DNA from: Carposina sasakii
Taxonomy: Eukaryota; Arthropoda; Insecta; Lepidoptera; Carposinidae
NCBI GenBank assembly: GCA_014607495.2
Contig: CP053170.1
Coordinates: forward strand, 7,440,001-7,504,000
Length of the DNA: 64,000 nucleotides
Reading direction: 5' to 3'
Below the pieces are notes generated by a model. That model was not told where the DNA came from, did not search any database, and saw only the letters and a list, made by a program, of their open reading frames with translations. Position 1 is the first letter of the stretch. Each line of letters begins with the position of its first letter. A program made the position numbers and the translations under genes. Below, piece after piece: positions 25,948 to 37,000 of this stretch.

Positions 25948-26057
25948 GTGATTACCCTTGAAAACAATTGTAGACATGGCTCAGAAGCGAGATGGGTCTA
26001 TAGTTCTTCAGTAAGGCTTTATCGCCTTTTTTAAAGAACAGCATCACCACACTATTA

Positions 26058-26855
26058 CACAGTCGTGTAATCTAATATAAATAAAAAATTTACGTTCATT
26101 CGGTAGTCGGTCTGACAATCGGTCGTAAACAATTTTTATACCCCTTCAACGCAATGTAATAATTTTACAAGTGACAGCGAAGTTCGTAAAGTTATCGAAT
26201 CATTTCCTCCAATAGAAAACCATTTTGGCATTATGATGACCGCTATTGATGAAAATGTTTTGATGACTTTGCGAACTTCGCTGTCGCCTGTTGCATTCAT
26301 GATTAGTTTAGGAAACTCTGTATATTTATTCACCTTAAAAATGTCAATAGCATATTAGTAGCTTTTTTTTCTGGGGCCTTAGCTGCCCCTCTCTAGGCCT
26401 CCAACGCCCACGAGGGGGCGTAATCGCCCACTTTGGGAAAGACTGATTTATACCATCTCTACATCCATAAACATGTGATTTCGAATGCGCTATTTTCGTT
26501 TAACATTCCTCATTACAGTAATACTTATTTTTGAGACAGAACTCATATGAATACTTCAGCGGGGTGATAAATTTATTTAAATTTTTTAGGTCAATGCAAG
26601 ATGCGCTAATTTGGAAACATGGCGATAAGTTGGTATCACAAGTCCCGTAAAAATATATTTTCGGACATTCCCTAATATCCATTAATGGGTAAATTACCTA
26701 AGGGCGTAATAAAAAAGACGTCAGCAAAATGCATACAAGTAATCTGATAAGATAATGGCAGTGTGCGGTGGTAACAATTCCACGAATCAGTCGATATATT
26801 TACATTGAAATAGTCATACGTTCGAGCTAAATTGTGTTTGGTGATATCTGACAGC
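26058..26855. other. Intergenic/promoter side of caspase A, with a MITE
   Basis: About 26165-26295 is an inverted-repeat element ('gtgacagcgaagttcgtaaa' ... 'gcgaacttcgctgtcgc'). The rest has no recognised gene; the open frames at 26136-26932 on the minus strand look like chance. No clear TATA box chosen. Confidence 0.5.
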
Positions 26856-27339
26856 ATGGATGATAAGAGTAAAACAAACAATTTTGAAATCAACAAACAA
26901 GAAACAATACAAGAAGATGCATTTACACACATTGATGAGCTAAAAGTTCATGATGCTGATATATTTAGTAAGAACTCTGAAGATGTAGGTATTAATGAAA
27001 ACAACGTGGACACAATAGAGCAAGATGCTACAGTACAAAACGAAAATTTCAAGGAACCAAAAAAAATTCTTGGCAATGCGTCGAATGCCCAAGAGAAGTT
27101 TGAAGAAGCATTTCCAAAGCGAAGATTTTTACCAATGCATGCTAAGACATATGAATTGGAGAAATATAAGAAGAAAGGTGTTATTATATTCAACCACGTT
27201 TACATTAGAGGTTATTCTATTAGAGAAGGTTCACACAAAGATGTAAAATCATTAGAGGATACATTCAGTAAACTGGGATTTGATGTTGAGAAACATGATG
27301 ATCTTGAGAAAGATGAAGTGTTCAGAGAATTAAACAACT
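26856..27339 (+). CDS. Caspase A exon 1: prodomain and start of large subunit
   Basis: Ends in phase 1 before GTAAGT. It carries the acidic prodomain and the block VIIFNHVYIRGY...GFDVEKHDDL shared with exon 1 of the paralog. Confidence 0.88.
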
Positions 27340-29864
27340 GTAAGTACTCGTAATGCCAAATTTGCTATGTTATGTGTAAAATTTAACTTCCGACCGTTCG
27401 CGTTCTCCCAATACCCAAAAGGGATACAAAGTTTGCAGGTATTCGGTAGGAGTGACCGCGTACAAGTAAGAAGTGAAAAGGCCCAGTAATGGAAATAATG
27501 GGTATAATTATTAAGAAAAAAAAAAAATTCACCCGAATTAGATTTAAACTCACGACCTCTCGCAAACCGTACTTTTGCTCTAACCAACTGAAATAATGGG
27601 TAATTGGGAAACACGAAATACTACACTACCTAATCAGAAATTTATTCGTCAGCTTTGTTACCTAACCCTAGCACAAATCAAAACACCGAAACACACATTG
27701 TAGAGTTCACTCATTAGTTAGTGCGGTGGCGGGAAAAGACTATGATGGCGTCATTTTAGCGGATCTTATCTAAGAATAGGCTTTATCCGGTATCCGATAA
27801 CTACCGGTAGAAACCTAAATATTACTCATTTTGTTTGTATATTGTTATGATCTAATAATTGAAAGGCCGGATATCGGTTTTAGTGAGGGTTATGTTAGAC
27901 TAGCGGCCGCCCACGGCTTCACTCGCGTGAGAGTGCATTAATCCCGTGCGAAGCCGGGGCAGGTCCATAGTTATACATTATAAACCTTCCTCGTGAATCA
28001 CTCTATCTATTTAAAAATACCGCATCACAATCCGTTCCCTAGTTTGAAAAATCTAAGTATACATAGGGACAGACGGACAGCGGCAAGCAACTTTGTTTTA
28101 TAATATGTAGTGATGGTGACTAATGTTCTGGGGTATTTATTCCACATACCTACCTACATTCCTTGCCGCATTCCACCGCAATTTCACGGTTTCAAGTCGT
28201 GACGCAGGCAATGAACTAGGTCGAAACATGGTCGAAACTCACTAGAACTACGTAGCGTGTCATTGCAAGGGAACTAATTTCCTGTATATGTGCAATATAG
28301 GTTCATTCAACATATTGTGCATTCAACTGTTACCGCACTAAGTAGATATAACCGATTACCTGTACTCTCTTCATATGACTTGGCATAGAAATGGGGCCAG
28401 AACTGAAGGTTCACAAAGGAAATCCCACAGTCACGTTTCCCATAGCGAGGACAGATCATGTTGAAGCCCCGCGTTAGCACACACAGAGAACTCTCTTCGT
28501 CTTGGAAATAATTGATCTTGTCTTATGGAAACTAACGAACAATTATACATTTTCAGTCACTCAAAGATGCCAGAACGAAGACTACGGCTGCATAGTGGTG
28601 GTGGTCCTCACCCACGGCGGCAGTGGCGGCAGATTGTGCGCTTGTGACCAGAGCTACAGCGAACTTGAGCTGTTAAACCATCTTGCTGTTCGGAACAACC
28701 CTGGACTGGCTTATATGCCTCGAATACTTATTGTTCAGGTAAGGTACCATACCTACTAATACAATTAGGTAGTATTCCTACGAGTATACACATACGGTAT
28801 ACGGCTGTGTTCCCGACTCTACTCTACTCTCTACTCTTACGAGAAGTAAAGAAAGAGATGCAGCTGATGTATTCTAGACTAGTGTCTATCGTGTCTGATA
28901 ATATTGTGTCTTATTTCAGGCATGTCGTGGGAAACAATCTACAAAAGGCTGCTCCACCATACCATATGTAGACAATGTGAGTAACACTGAAGAGTGCATC
29001 GAGCCATACACACTGCCGCCGGTGGAGATTGACATGCTGGTGTTCCACAGCTCTTTTGCTGGACGACCGTCTTACAAGTAAGTGCTTGCATGGAAACATA
29101 CCTATATATTACCTATGTATCAGAGATACGGCTTTGTTCCCGAAATGGGGTAGCTAGAACTGCAGGATCGTAGGAGATTCCACCGACACGTTTATGACAA
29201 GTTGCTAGCTTATAACCTGAGAGACTATTCCAGTTCCTTAGTCGACTCTAACGATATGCATGAATGGAAATGCAGCTGATGTAATCACGTTATTGAAGTA
29301 CAGAATAGATAGTATAAAAATAGTTACTTGGTCTAACTAGTTCTAGAGTAGAGTAGCTACCACATACACGACAAGCGTTGTGTGGGAAGGTTAAGATGGA
29401 GGGACTCAAAATCATGGATGGGTGGATACAGCCCGTTTTAAAAAGGTCACAATGGAGGTTGCAGGGGGCGGTCTATGTTCAGCAGTGGATTTAGGTGTTA
29501 GGGATTAGGGGGAACATGACCGATTTTGAATAGCTACTGCTGATTAGGAAGTATCTTCAATTCATCAATTTTCTTTAATTCCAGAGATATAAGAACTGGA
29601 AGCTGGTTCATCCAAGCTTTATGCAGAAAAATCAACGAGCGGGCACACATAGACCATTTAGAAGCAATATTGGTCGCAGTAAAACGACAAGTGGCCATAG
29701 ACTGCCAATACAGATCCTTCGACATGGAAAGCGAACAGATAAATATAAACAAACAGATGCCTGTCGTCACATCTGCTTTGACCAGAGATCTATATCTGCT
29801 AAATTACGAGGGAAAGAGTGACGGAAATAACTCTTACTTTGGAAATAAATGTGTTATATTATAA
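26856..29864 (+). CDS. Caspase A, 4 exons, 367 aa (C14 cysteine protease)
   Basis: Exons 26856-27339, 28557-28738, 28920-29077 and 29585-29864 join in frame (1104 bp including TAA). Residues 1-95 are an acidic prodomain without CARD or DED motif. The large subunit starts near YELEKYKKKGVIIFNHVYIRGY; Arg123 (SIREGS) matches the first substrate-binding Arg. Catalytic His181 (LTHGGSGG) and Cys224 (QACRG) are present. Small-subunit motif GSWFIQALC (280-288) is intact. Processing between subunits could occur near Asp240. The second S1-pocket Arg, in the usual SWR motif, is Lys275 (PSYK), which should weaken binding of a P1 Asp. ATG 26856 was chosen because the preceding in-frame ATG adds only eight residues. 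Paralog of the minus-strand gene at 30740-45161; effector-like or a diverged insect caspase. Confidence 0.88.
27385..27610 (-). repeat. tRNA-derived SINE candidate
   Basis: On the minus strand 'ttggttagagcaaaagtacg' resembles a tRNA A-box arm and 'gaggtcgtgagtttaaatct' a B-box arm, followed by a T-run and 'attatacccattatttccat'. 'cccattatttc' occurs on both sides. Not a functional tRNA. Confidence 0.5.
27895..28125 (-). mobile_element. Helitron-like element, inverted
   Basis: It begins 'ctagcggccgcccacggctt' and continues 'gcattaatcccgtgcgaagc', 'ccttcctcgtgaatcactct', 'acatagggacagacggacag', matching the right part of 13441-13960. Confidence 0.55.
28557..28738 (+). CDS. Caspase A exon 2: catalytic His
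   Basis: Acceptor 'attttcag', donor GTAAGG. Encodes GCIVVVVLTHGGSGG (catalytic His181) and ends exactly at RILIVQ, the Gln of QACRG. Same length (182 bp) as the paralogous exon. Confidence 0.9.
28920..29077 (+). CDS. Caspase A exon 3: catalytic Cys and subunit linker
   Basis: Begins with ACRG (catalytic Cys224) right after 'tatttcag'. Continues through the presumed linker to MLVFHSSFAGRPSYK, ending in phase 2 before GTAAGT. Confidence 0.9.
29078..29584. other. Caspase A intron 3 with family 1 copy and RTE-like tail
   Basis: Family 1, inverted, at about 29110-29290. About 29390-29500 has 'gaggttgcagggggcggtct' and 'atgttcagcagtggat', an RTE 3' remnant. Confidence 0.5.
29585..29864 (+). CDS. 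Caspase A exon 4: small subunit
   Basis: Starts after 'ttccag' with DIRTGSWFIQALC and continues through NKQMPVVTSALTRDLYL to TAA at 29862. It is matched closely by the minus-strand exon at 30740-31016. Confidence 0.9.
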
Positions 29865-30739
29865 TCAATTGCTGTTTTTTATTAGATCACACAAGTAAAT
29901 AAGATCAGGGTATGTAATATAGTTTGGCATCGACGTTCGTTGTCGCAACACTCTCTCCAATAGCTGTTGGTAATCATCTCGTAACTTGACGAACGCACGA
30001 TAATGGAAGGCTTCCTATTGGAGCAAACGTGTCGGTAACTCAATAGATTCGATCTAAAAATAATGTTACTTTGTCTAAGGCTCTAGAAAAGTTTTAGCAT
30101 CTGAATGAATAGTTAATCTAAGAGATTGCCGAGCTTTTAGAAACTTTTTGAATTAGGATTATTAGAATTATTACTTGTCCATAGGAACTAAAGCTTGCGC
30201 TGATACGGGGCTTCACTAGAATATATACGCTGCCTCTCCATCCGTACTTATCGTTAGAGTCAACTTAGGAATTTAGTAGCGTTCTGTACACTGATCGTTT
30301 ACATTTTACATCTGATTCAGGTAAGGTAAACATGGCAGCAGGATCTCATTCTCGACCTTTTACATCTGACTCTGCTATTATAAACGTGGGTGTACGTCTC
30401 ATTTGCCAGTTAACACGTAGGTATCACATGATGAGCCACATAATGTAGGTACATTGATGATGGTGGATGACGATGAAGTTGATGACTTAAAAAAAAAAGA
30501 TCCAAGTCCCACAGCATTTTTATTTTTTAACTTATATTACATTACCATTTATTATCACAAACATAGCATCTGCCATAACCTAATACTACTATAAAATACT
30601 CCATACATAGGTAAAAAACGCTTGAGGTGCATCAAAATGCAGAGGAACTTAGTAGCATTCTAATGGTGCAGCCTCACCCTTCGAAAGCATTGAGCATTTC
30701 CCTCATTCCATTAAACCAGCAATCATATCCTCAGCAGCT
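29865..30739. other. Convergent 3' flanks of the two caspases, repeats
   Basis: Between the two stop codons (875 bp) lie a repeat at 29940-30080 (as at 17875), a family 1 copy at about 30200-30420 and AT-rich DNA. Both genes' 3' UTRs must lie here. Confidence 0.55.
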
Positions 30740-31016
30740 TCAATAATGCCACCAACAATGTATAGGGAACACATCATCTGCTCCCGCCTCCACATATTTG
30801 GCTAAATACAGATCCCTGGTCAAAGTGGAGGTAACGACCGGCATTTGTTTATTGACGTCCAGTTCATCGGTACGTCTGTTAAAGACCTTGTGCTGGTAAT
30901 ATATGGCGATCTCACGCTTTACAGCCAGCATAATGGACTCCAAGTGCTCTATGTGGGCTTGCTCGTCGATCTTCTTGCAGAGTACTTGTATGAACCAGCT
31001 TCCTCTTGTGATGTCC
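30740..31016 (-). CDS. Caspase B exon 4: small subunit
   Basis: Preceded by 'atttacag'. Encodes DITRGSWFIQVLC, then NKQMPVVTSTLTRDLYL, and ends CWWHY with TGA at 30742-30740. Confidence 0.88.
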
Positions 31017-34000
31017 CTGTAAATAGTGACAGCTTGGTATCATTGAAGGTCTGAATAGAGTTTCCAAGTTTTTGGAATGAAGTTTCATGGTTACGCAAGG
31101 AGATTGATATAGAAAGAAAGAAAGAAAGAAAGATAACGTTTATTTTTCGCCACATACAAATAAATTACAGGTTATAATAAAATATGAAATATATTTCGTA
31201 ACCAATGTTATTTACTTATGCATATATAGGTAAATACATATACAAACACATGCATACATAATACATATACACGCACGCACAAAATTACAAAACATTGCCC
31301 ACTAAATAACATAGAAAATAAAAATAATAGTGTAACGCGGCGTATTCCAAGGGATGAATTTGGGGTACGCCGGGCTACTCCCTATGACCCAGCCGGGGGG
31401 CTAGATTAGGGGTTTCTGAGTGAACAGAGTTTGGGAGTCGGGATAGTGAGAGAAACACACGATACACATTCATCCACGTATAATCTTAATTTAGTTAATG
31501 ATCATCCAATACATGGGTTTACGTCAGTCACGGGACCTGACTATGGACGCGGTTTGTAACACTAGATTTAGTTAACAGGCGGAAGGCCAGACTAGACAAG
31601 GATTGCGGAGGGCAAGCTACAGGTTTGGAATTACAATCACTTAGGTACATTCACTTATTCACGATCTAGACTATACATAGCTTAGGGAAGTATCGGGCTT
31701 CCCTCGGGAAGCTAACTGGCAGGCTCGGTCGCGGTACGAGCGGAATAACGGGATATACGCGGCGGGAGCGCGAGTTGGATGAGCGTCTACGGCGCGGGTA
31801 TGAAACGCCCTGTCCACGGCTATGCCTGACGGTCAGAGAACCTGACACGATCTTTACCCGAATCAAAGGTTCGCCTGACAGTCAGACGGCGTGGACTCGG
31901 TTATATCCGAGGACGTGCAAAATCGGGAATGCACCTTCGGCGTCGGTGACCCGTATCGCGGAACGTCCTGCACTAGTTGGATCTAATGGTTTCGGGGTCC
32001 TGACACGATCTTTACCCGAATCAAAGGTCCCTTTAACAACTAGACGACTAGGGCTTTGCACCTGGCAAATTGAGGACGTGGGCATTCACCTCCGGTAGCT
32101 GACGCGGACGTGCAGAGGGCACTAACCACCGAACGTGAATGCTTGGCGCGCGGCTTTTCCAACTAGTTTTATTGCTTCGTTGGCGGCGGTCGGTAGCGGG
32201 GTGAGCGGGACGCGGTTGTCGCTCACGGGATGCGGGATTCGTCCGCGGAATGCGGGAGTCGCTTGCGGGATGCTGGCGGGGCGCGCGGTGTGCGGGCGGT
32301 GCTGCGTCCCCTCCGGTCTCTCGCCTCGTTCGCAGCTGTGACTCTGCCATCTCCCTTGTGACGTCGCTGGTGGCGTCACATTCTCCCCCTCGGTGCGGAG
32401 ATTTTTTCGTATCTGGAAAAAATCACACGTTAATACCTATTAACTTGTAAGAAACCCCCCTGCCTAACTTCGTTAAGTGTCGGCCGGTTTCCCCCTCAAA
32501 ATAGTATTGCGGACCTACTTTATCCCCGGCGGAATCTATTCAAAAATCAAATAAAAATTTCAAAAACCTAATACATACTACTATTTCCCTACGGGCCGTA
32601 TGTACTATTAATAGACGTAATACTATTTATCTATGTCTATTTAAAATACGCTATAATTTAAAAATCCTAACTTCGAGCTAATGACTTGTGCCCAACCGGC
32701 TTGGGTCCGTGCGGTCGTCGACGATCTATTGTTCTCTTATCTAGGAATGTTGTTTGCTATCGGTGTTGTTACTATGCAGATTTATCGTCAGGGTTGGCGA
32801 TTTCGGGATTTATTATGTTTGAATATTTTTATAAATTTTATTCTACTAATTATCTTTTGATAGTTATCTGGTATTGTGATTTCATTGTTTTGATTTATCT
32901 GGTTTCTTTTGTTATCTGGTTTTATTATTTATTTACTTTTTATGCTGGTAATATTCTTATATTATTATTCTATATTTGTTTTTCTTGTTATGTATGACAC
33001 ATATGTAGTTTTCTTATTTTATTTACTAAATTGTTTTTAATTTTATTTTCGGTTTATTATTTATTTGGTATTATTATTTATTTGTTTTGTTATTTACTAT
33101 TATTTGATTATTGTTTTGATTTATTTATTATTATCTCTTCTTTTGTTTGTTGTACTTTTCGTGCGATATATATATATTTTTTTATATATCTTTTTTTTTT
33201 TTTTTTTTTTAAAGTATATTTTTTCTTTCAATTGTACCTCTGGTTTTTTTCTACTTTGTTTTACATTTTTTTTTTATTATTTTTTTTTTGTACTTTTTTT
33301 TTTCAAACAAAAGAAGAGTTATTTTATGTATTGTATTTCTTCAGGTCTTTTATATGGGCGGTCTGGATCTTCCTGTTGTCTTTTATTAAAAATATCACTG
33401 GCGACTTTTTCTGGATTATCGTGTATGGACCGGCGAATTTTGGTGCTAGTTTTGCACAGAAGTTTTTGTTGCTATTGGATAGCGTGAAGTTCCTTTTTAG
33501 GACCTTGTCTCCTATTTCCGGTTTCCATTCTCTTCTCTTCATATCGTAGTATTTTTTTTGATTTGTTGACGCTCTTTGTTGGTTATTCTTCACCACTTCA
33601 TATACTTTCCCCATATCTTGTCTTTTCGATATTGCTGGCATCGGGAATCCGTTTCTATCTCCTGGATTTCTTAGCTCTCTTCCGAATAATAGGAATGCTG
33701 GTGTGTATTTGGTCGAGTCCTGTTTAGACGTATTAATTGCGAAGTTGAATTCTGGTAGGTATTCGTCCCATTTTTTGTGATTTTCATTTATGAATGTTGA
33801 TATCATTGTTTCCAACGTCCTATTGACTCTCTCCGTCGGGTTGCTTTGCGGTGTGTATGGTGCGGTTAGCTTATGTTCTATCTTGTACTTGTTTAGCTCA
33901 TCTTTGAACTGTTTGCTTACGAATTGTTTTCCGTTGTCCGATAGGATTGTTCTTGGGCAGCCGTATCTCATTATGATGCACTCTTTTAGTGCCTTAGTTA

Positions 34001-37000
34001 CTGTTGCCGCTGTTGCCGTTCTCAATGGTCTCACTTCTGTCCACTTGGTGAATTTATCGTGGAAAACGATAATCCAATTGTAGCCCTTGGATGAACGTGG
34101 TAAAGGTCCGATTAGGTCTGTTGTGATTATCTGCCATGGTTCCGTGGCGTTGTTTATGTACATTGTACCGGCTTTTTTTTCTTGAGATGGTTTATTTTTC
34201 TGGCATGCTTCGCACTTTTGGACGTATTTGGTGACTTCTCTGTACATTCCTGGCCAATAATAGCGCTGTGCTATTTTGTTGAGTGTCTTTGCTGCGCCGG
34301 TGTGTCCTGCGCTCGGGTCATCGTGGTTTTCTTTTAGTATATCTTCTTTCTCTTGATCCTGGATGCACAGTTTCCATTCTGAATTAGCTGCTATTTTACA
34401 TCCATAGGCGTTTTTGTCTATTTTCTTATAAAGCTTTCCTTCACTTATGCGGAATTCTGGGAATTTGTTCTTATTTTGTTCTACTTCGGAAAGTTTCTTC
34501 GTGTACCAGTCAGCAGTTTCCCCATTGATTGCGTATACCGGGTTCCTGGATAGTTCGTCGGCTATTTTATTTTGTTTACCGCTCCTGTAGGTTATGTCGA
34601 AATCATATTGTTGAAGTTCCAGAGCCCATCTCGCTAGTCTTCCTGTCGGATTCTTCTGCTTATTTAGCCACTTTAGTGCTTGGTGGTCCGTTATAACGGT
34701 AAAATGGTAGCCTTCGAGGAATGCTCGCATTTTCCTTATTCCCCATAGTACAGCTAGGCATTCTTTCTCTGATGTCGTGTATTTTGTTTCTGCTGGTATC
34801 AGTGTTCTGCTGGCGTACATTATCACTTTGGGGTTGCCTTCGTATTCTTGTATAAGTACTGCTCCCAACCCTGTATCGCTTGCGTCTGTCTCCAGGACGA
34901 AAGGTTTTGTGAAGTCTGCTCTTGTCAGGACTGGATCTTTAGTCATTATTTGTTTGATTTTTGTGAATGCCTCTTCTTGTTCTGCTGACCATCTGTATTT
35001 GTTATCCTTCTTTAGCAGTTTTGTGAGTGGCGTCATCACCTGGGCGTAGTTAGGTATGAACTTCCTGTACCAGGATGTCATCCCCACGAATCTTCGCATT
35101 TCTTTTATGTTACTGGGCGGTTTCAATTCGTTGATTGCTCTTATTTTTGCCTCGTTCATTTTTATCCCCTCTTTCGTTACGACATGGCCTAGATATTCTA
35201 TTTCTGGTTTGCAGAATTCGCACTTCTTTTTATTTATCTGTAAACCTGCTTCTCTAATCCTCGTGAATATTTCTGTTAGGTGTTGTAGGTGTTCTTGAAA
35301 GGTTGAGCTACACACAATAATATCGTCCAGATATGCATATGCGTTCGGGGCCAACTCCGGTCCGATTACTGTATCAAGTAGTCGCTGGAATGTGGCTCCG
35401 CTGGAATGTAAGCCGAATGGCATTACTTTGAATTGGAATAGCCCTCTTCCTGGGACTGTGAATGCGGTTGCTGCTCTACTTCCTTTCTCCAGGTTAATGT
35501 TCCAGTATCCGTTTTTTAAGTCGAATTTCGAGAAGTAATTTCCTTTTCTTAGTTTTTCTAGTGTGTCGTCTATTTGCGGCAGTGGATACGCGTCTTTTTC
35601 TGAGATTTCATTTATTTTCCTGAAGTCTATGCAGAATCTGTATTCCCCGTTTTCTTTTCTAGCTAGGACTACTGGTGAGCTGTATGGGCTTTGCGATGGT
35701 TCTATTATATCTTCTTTAAGCATTTTGTCTACGTGTTCATTTATTTTGTCCTGCATTTTTGGATTTCTTGGGTAATATTTTTGTTTGACTGGCTCGTTAT
35801 GTTTTAATTTTATTCTATGTTCTATCCCTGTGTTTCTTTGTTTTATGCTTTCGTTTTTCTTGAATTCTTGTTCTAATAACGCTTCTAATTGTTTTTTCAT
35901 TTTCCGGTGTGATTTGTTCGTTTTTTATAATTATCTTTGGGTTGGATTCTGCTTCTAGGATTGATATTTTTGCTCCCAGACGTTTCAGTATGTCCATTCC
36001 GATAATTATTACATTGGTTGTTGGTATTACGTGCATCTTGTGTGTGATTATTTTCCCCTTTTATCTCCATTTCCACCGTAATACTCTCGTTAATGGTTAT
36101 TTTAGACCCGTCTGCTAGTCTCACTATGTTGTCGTTTCTCGTTTTGTTTCTTGTATGCCCTCCCCATTGTTCATATATCTGTTTATTTATGTATGAACAT
36201 GTTGACCCTGTGTCTACGAGAGCTTTATAGGTTTTTTCTTTCACCTTTACGGTTACGAATATTCGGTTGTCTCGGTTGGAGTCTTTTTCTGTAGTATAGG
36301 CCTTTATTGCTTTGTCCTTTCTGGGGCCTCCTCTGCAACAATTTCTGCTCATTCGTCCCAATATGCCGCAGTAACTGCAAAAGATTTTCTTACGTCCTCT
36401 GCATTCTCTGTAAGAGTGGCCTTGCTTTCCGCAGCTCCAGCAACATGTTTCTGGGTTATAGTTCGGGTTGATCTTTTGTGTTGTTGCATTTGATTCTTCT
36501 TTCTTCGGGTAACTTACAGCTGGAGTGTATCTCTTTTCTTGTGGCTGCTTGTTCCACATCTGAGCTTGTTCGTTATATGTTCTGTATTTTTCTTCATTTA
36601 TGCTTTCAAATTCTTTTGCCATTGTGATGAGTTCTCTCAATCTTTTAAATTCTTGCTTCTTTATGTAAAGTTTGTAATTTGCGTGCATATTTTCGTATAT
36701 CCTATCGAGTTGTTCTTGTTCTGTCATATTTCCGAAACGTCTTATCATTGTTTGTATGTCTATGATGTATTCTGTAAATTTTTCGTTGAATTTCTGTTTC
36801 CTGGCGATTATGGCTTCCTGCAGTTTACTCGCGTAGTTGCATGGGAAGTAATGCACTTTGAAATCTTCTGCGAAGTCTTCATACGACGTCCAGGAATTCT
36901 GGTTGTTTCTGTACCACTGTAATGTTTTCCCCTTAAATAGCTGTATCAGGGCGGGTGGTAGTTTCTCTTTCTCTATTTCTCTGGTTGTCATCAACTCCTC

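Larger units (their letters stand above)
24303..26057 (-). mobile_element. RTE-type LINE (5'-truncated, decayed), split by a hAT MITE
   Basis: The minus strand encodes the RT palm (YEKAFDSIETWAVL, RGVRQGDVISPKLF, FRFADDIVVMAESL with FADD catalytic motif) and the C-terminal region (YGAETWSLT, AMERAILGISLRDRIRNE). The same protein is read without stops at 39510-40778, and comparison shows this copy has frameshifts (near 24505 and beyond 25377). The 3' end lies at 24303 and 5' sequence continues beyond the MITE (25956-26057, with a [17 protein letters not shown] segment). Typical dead LINE copy between the Swim-like gene and the first caspase. Confidence 0.88.
27340..28556. other. Caspase A intron 1 with SINE, Helitron-like and family 1 pieces
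   Basis: Holds a tRNA-like SINE (27385-27610), an inverted Helitron-like element (27895-28125, 'ctagcggccgcccacggctt') and a family 1 fragment (28385-28470). No further exon seen. Confidence 0.55.

Noticed and set aside
26672..27193. Minus-strand frames opposite caspase A exon 1
   Set aside because: Antisense shadows; the plus strand carries the paralog-supported exon.
31775..32379. Several open frames repeated in both LTRs
   Set aside because: They fall inside LTR sequence and are present in both LTRs in several frames; GC-rich chance frames.
33031..33549. Long + strand frames rich in Phe, Leu, Tyr and Ile
   Set aside because: They are the complement of the A-rich 3' part of the LTR element and the end of pol on the minus strand; low complexity, no domain.
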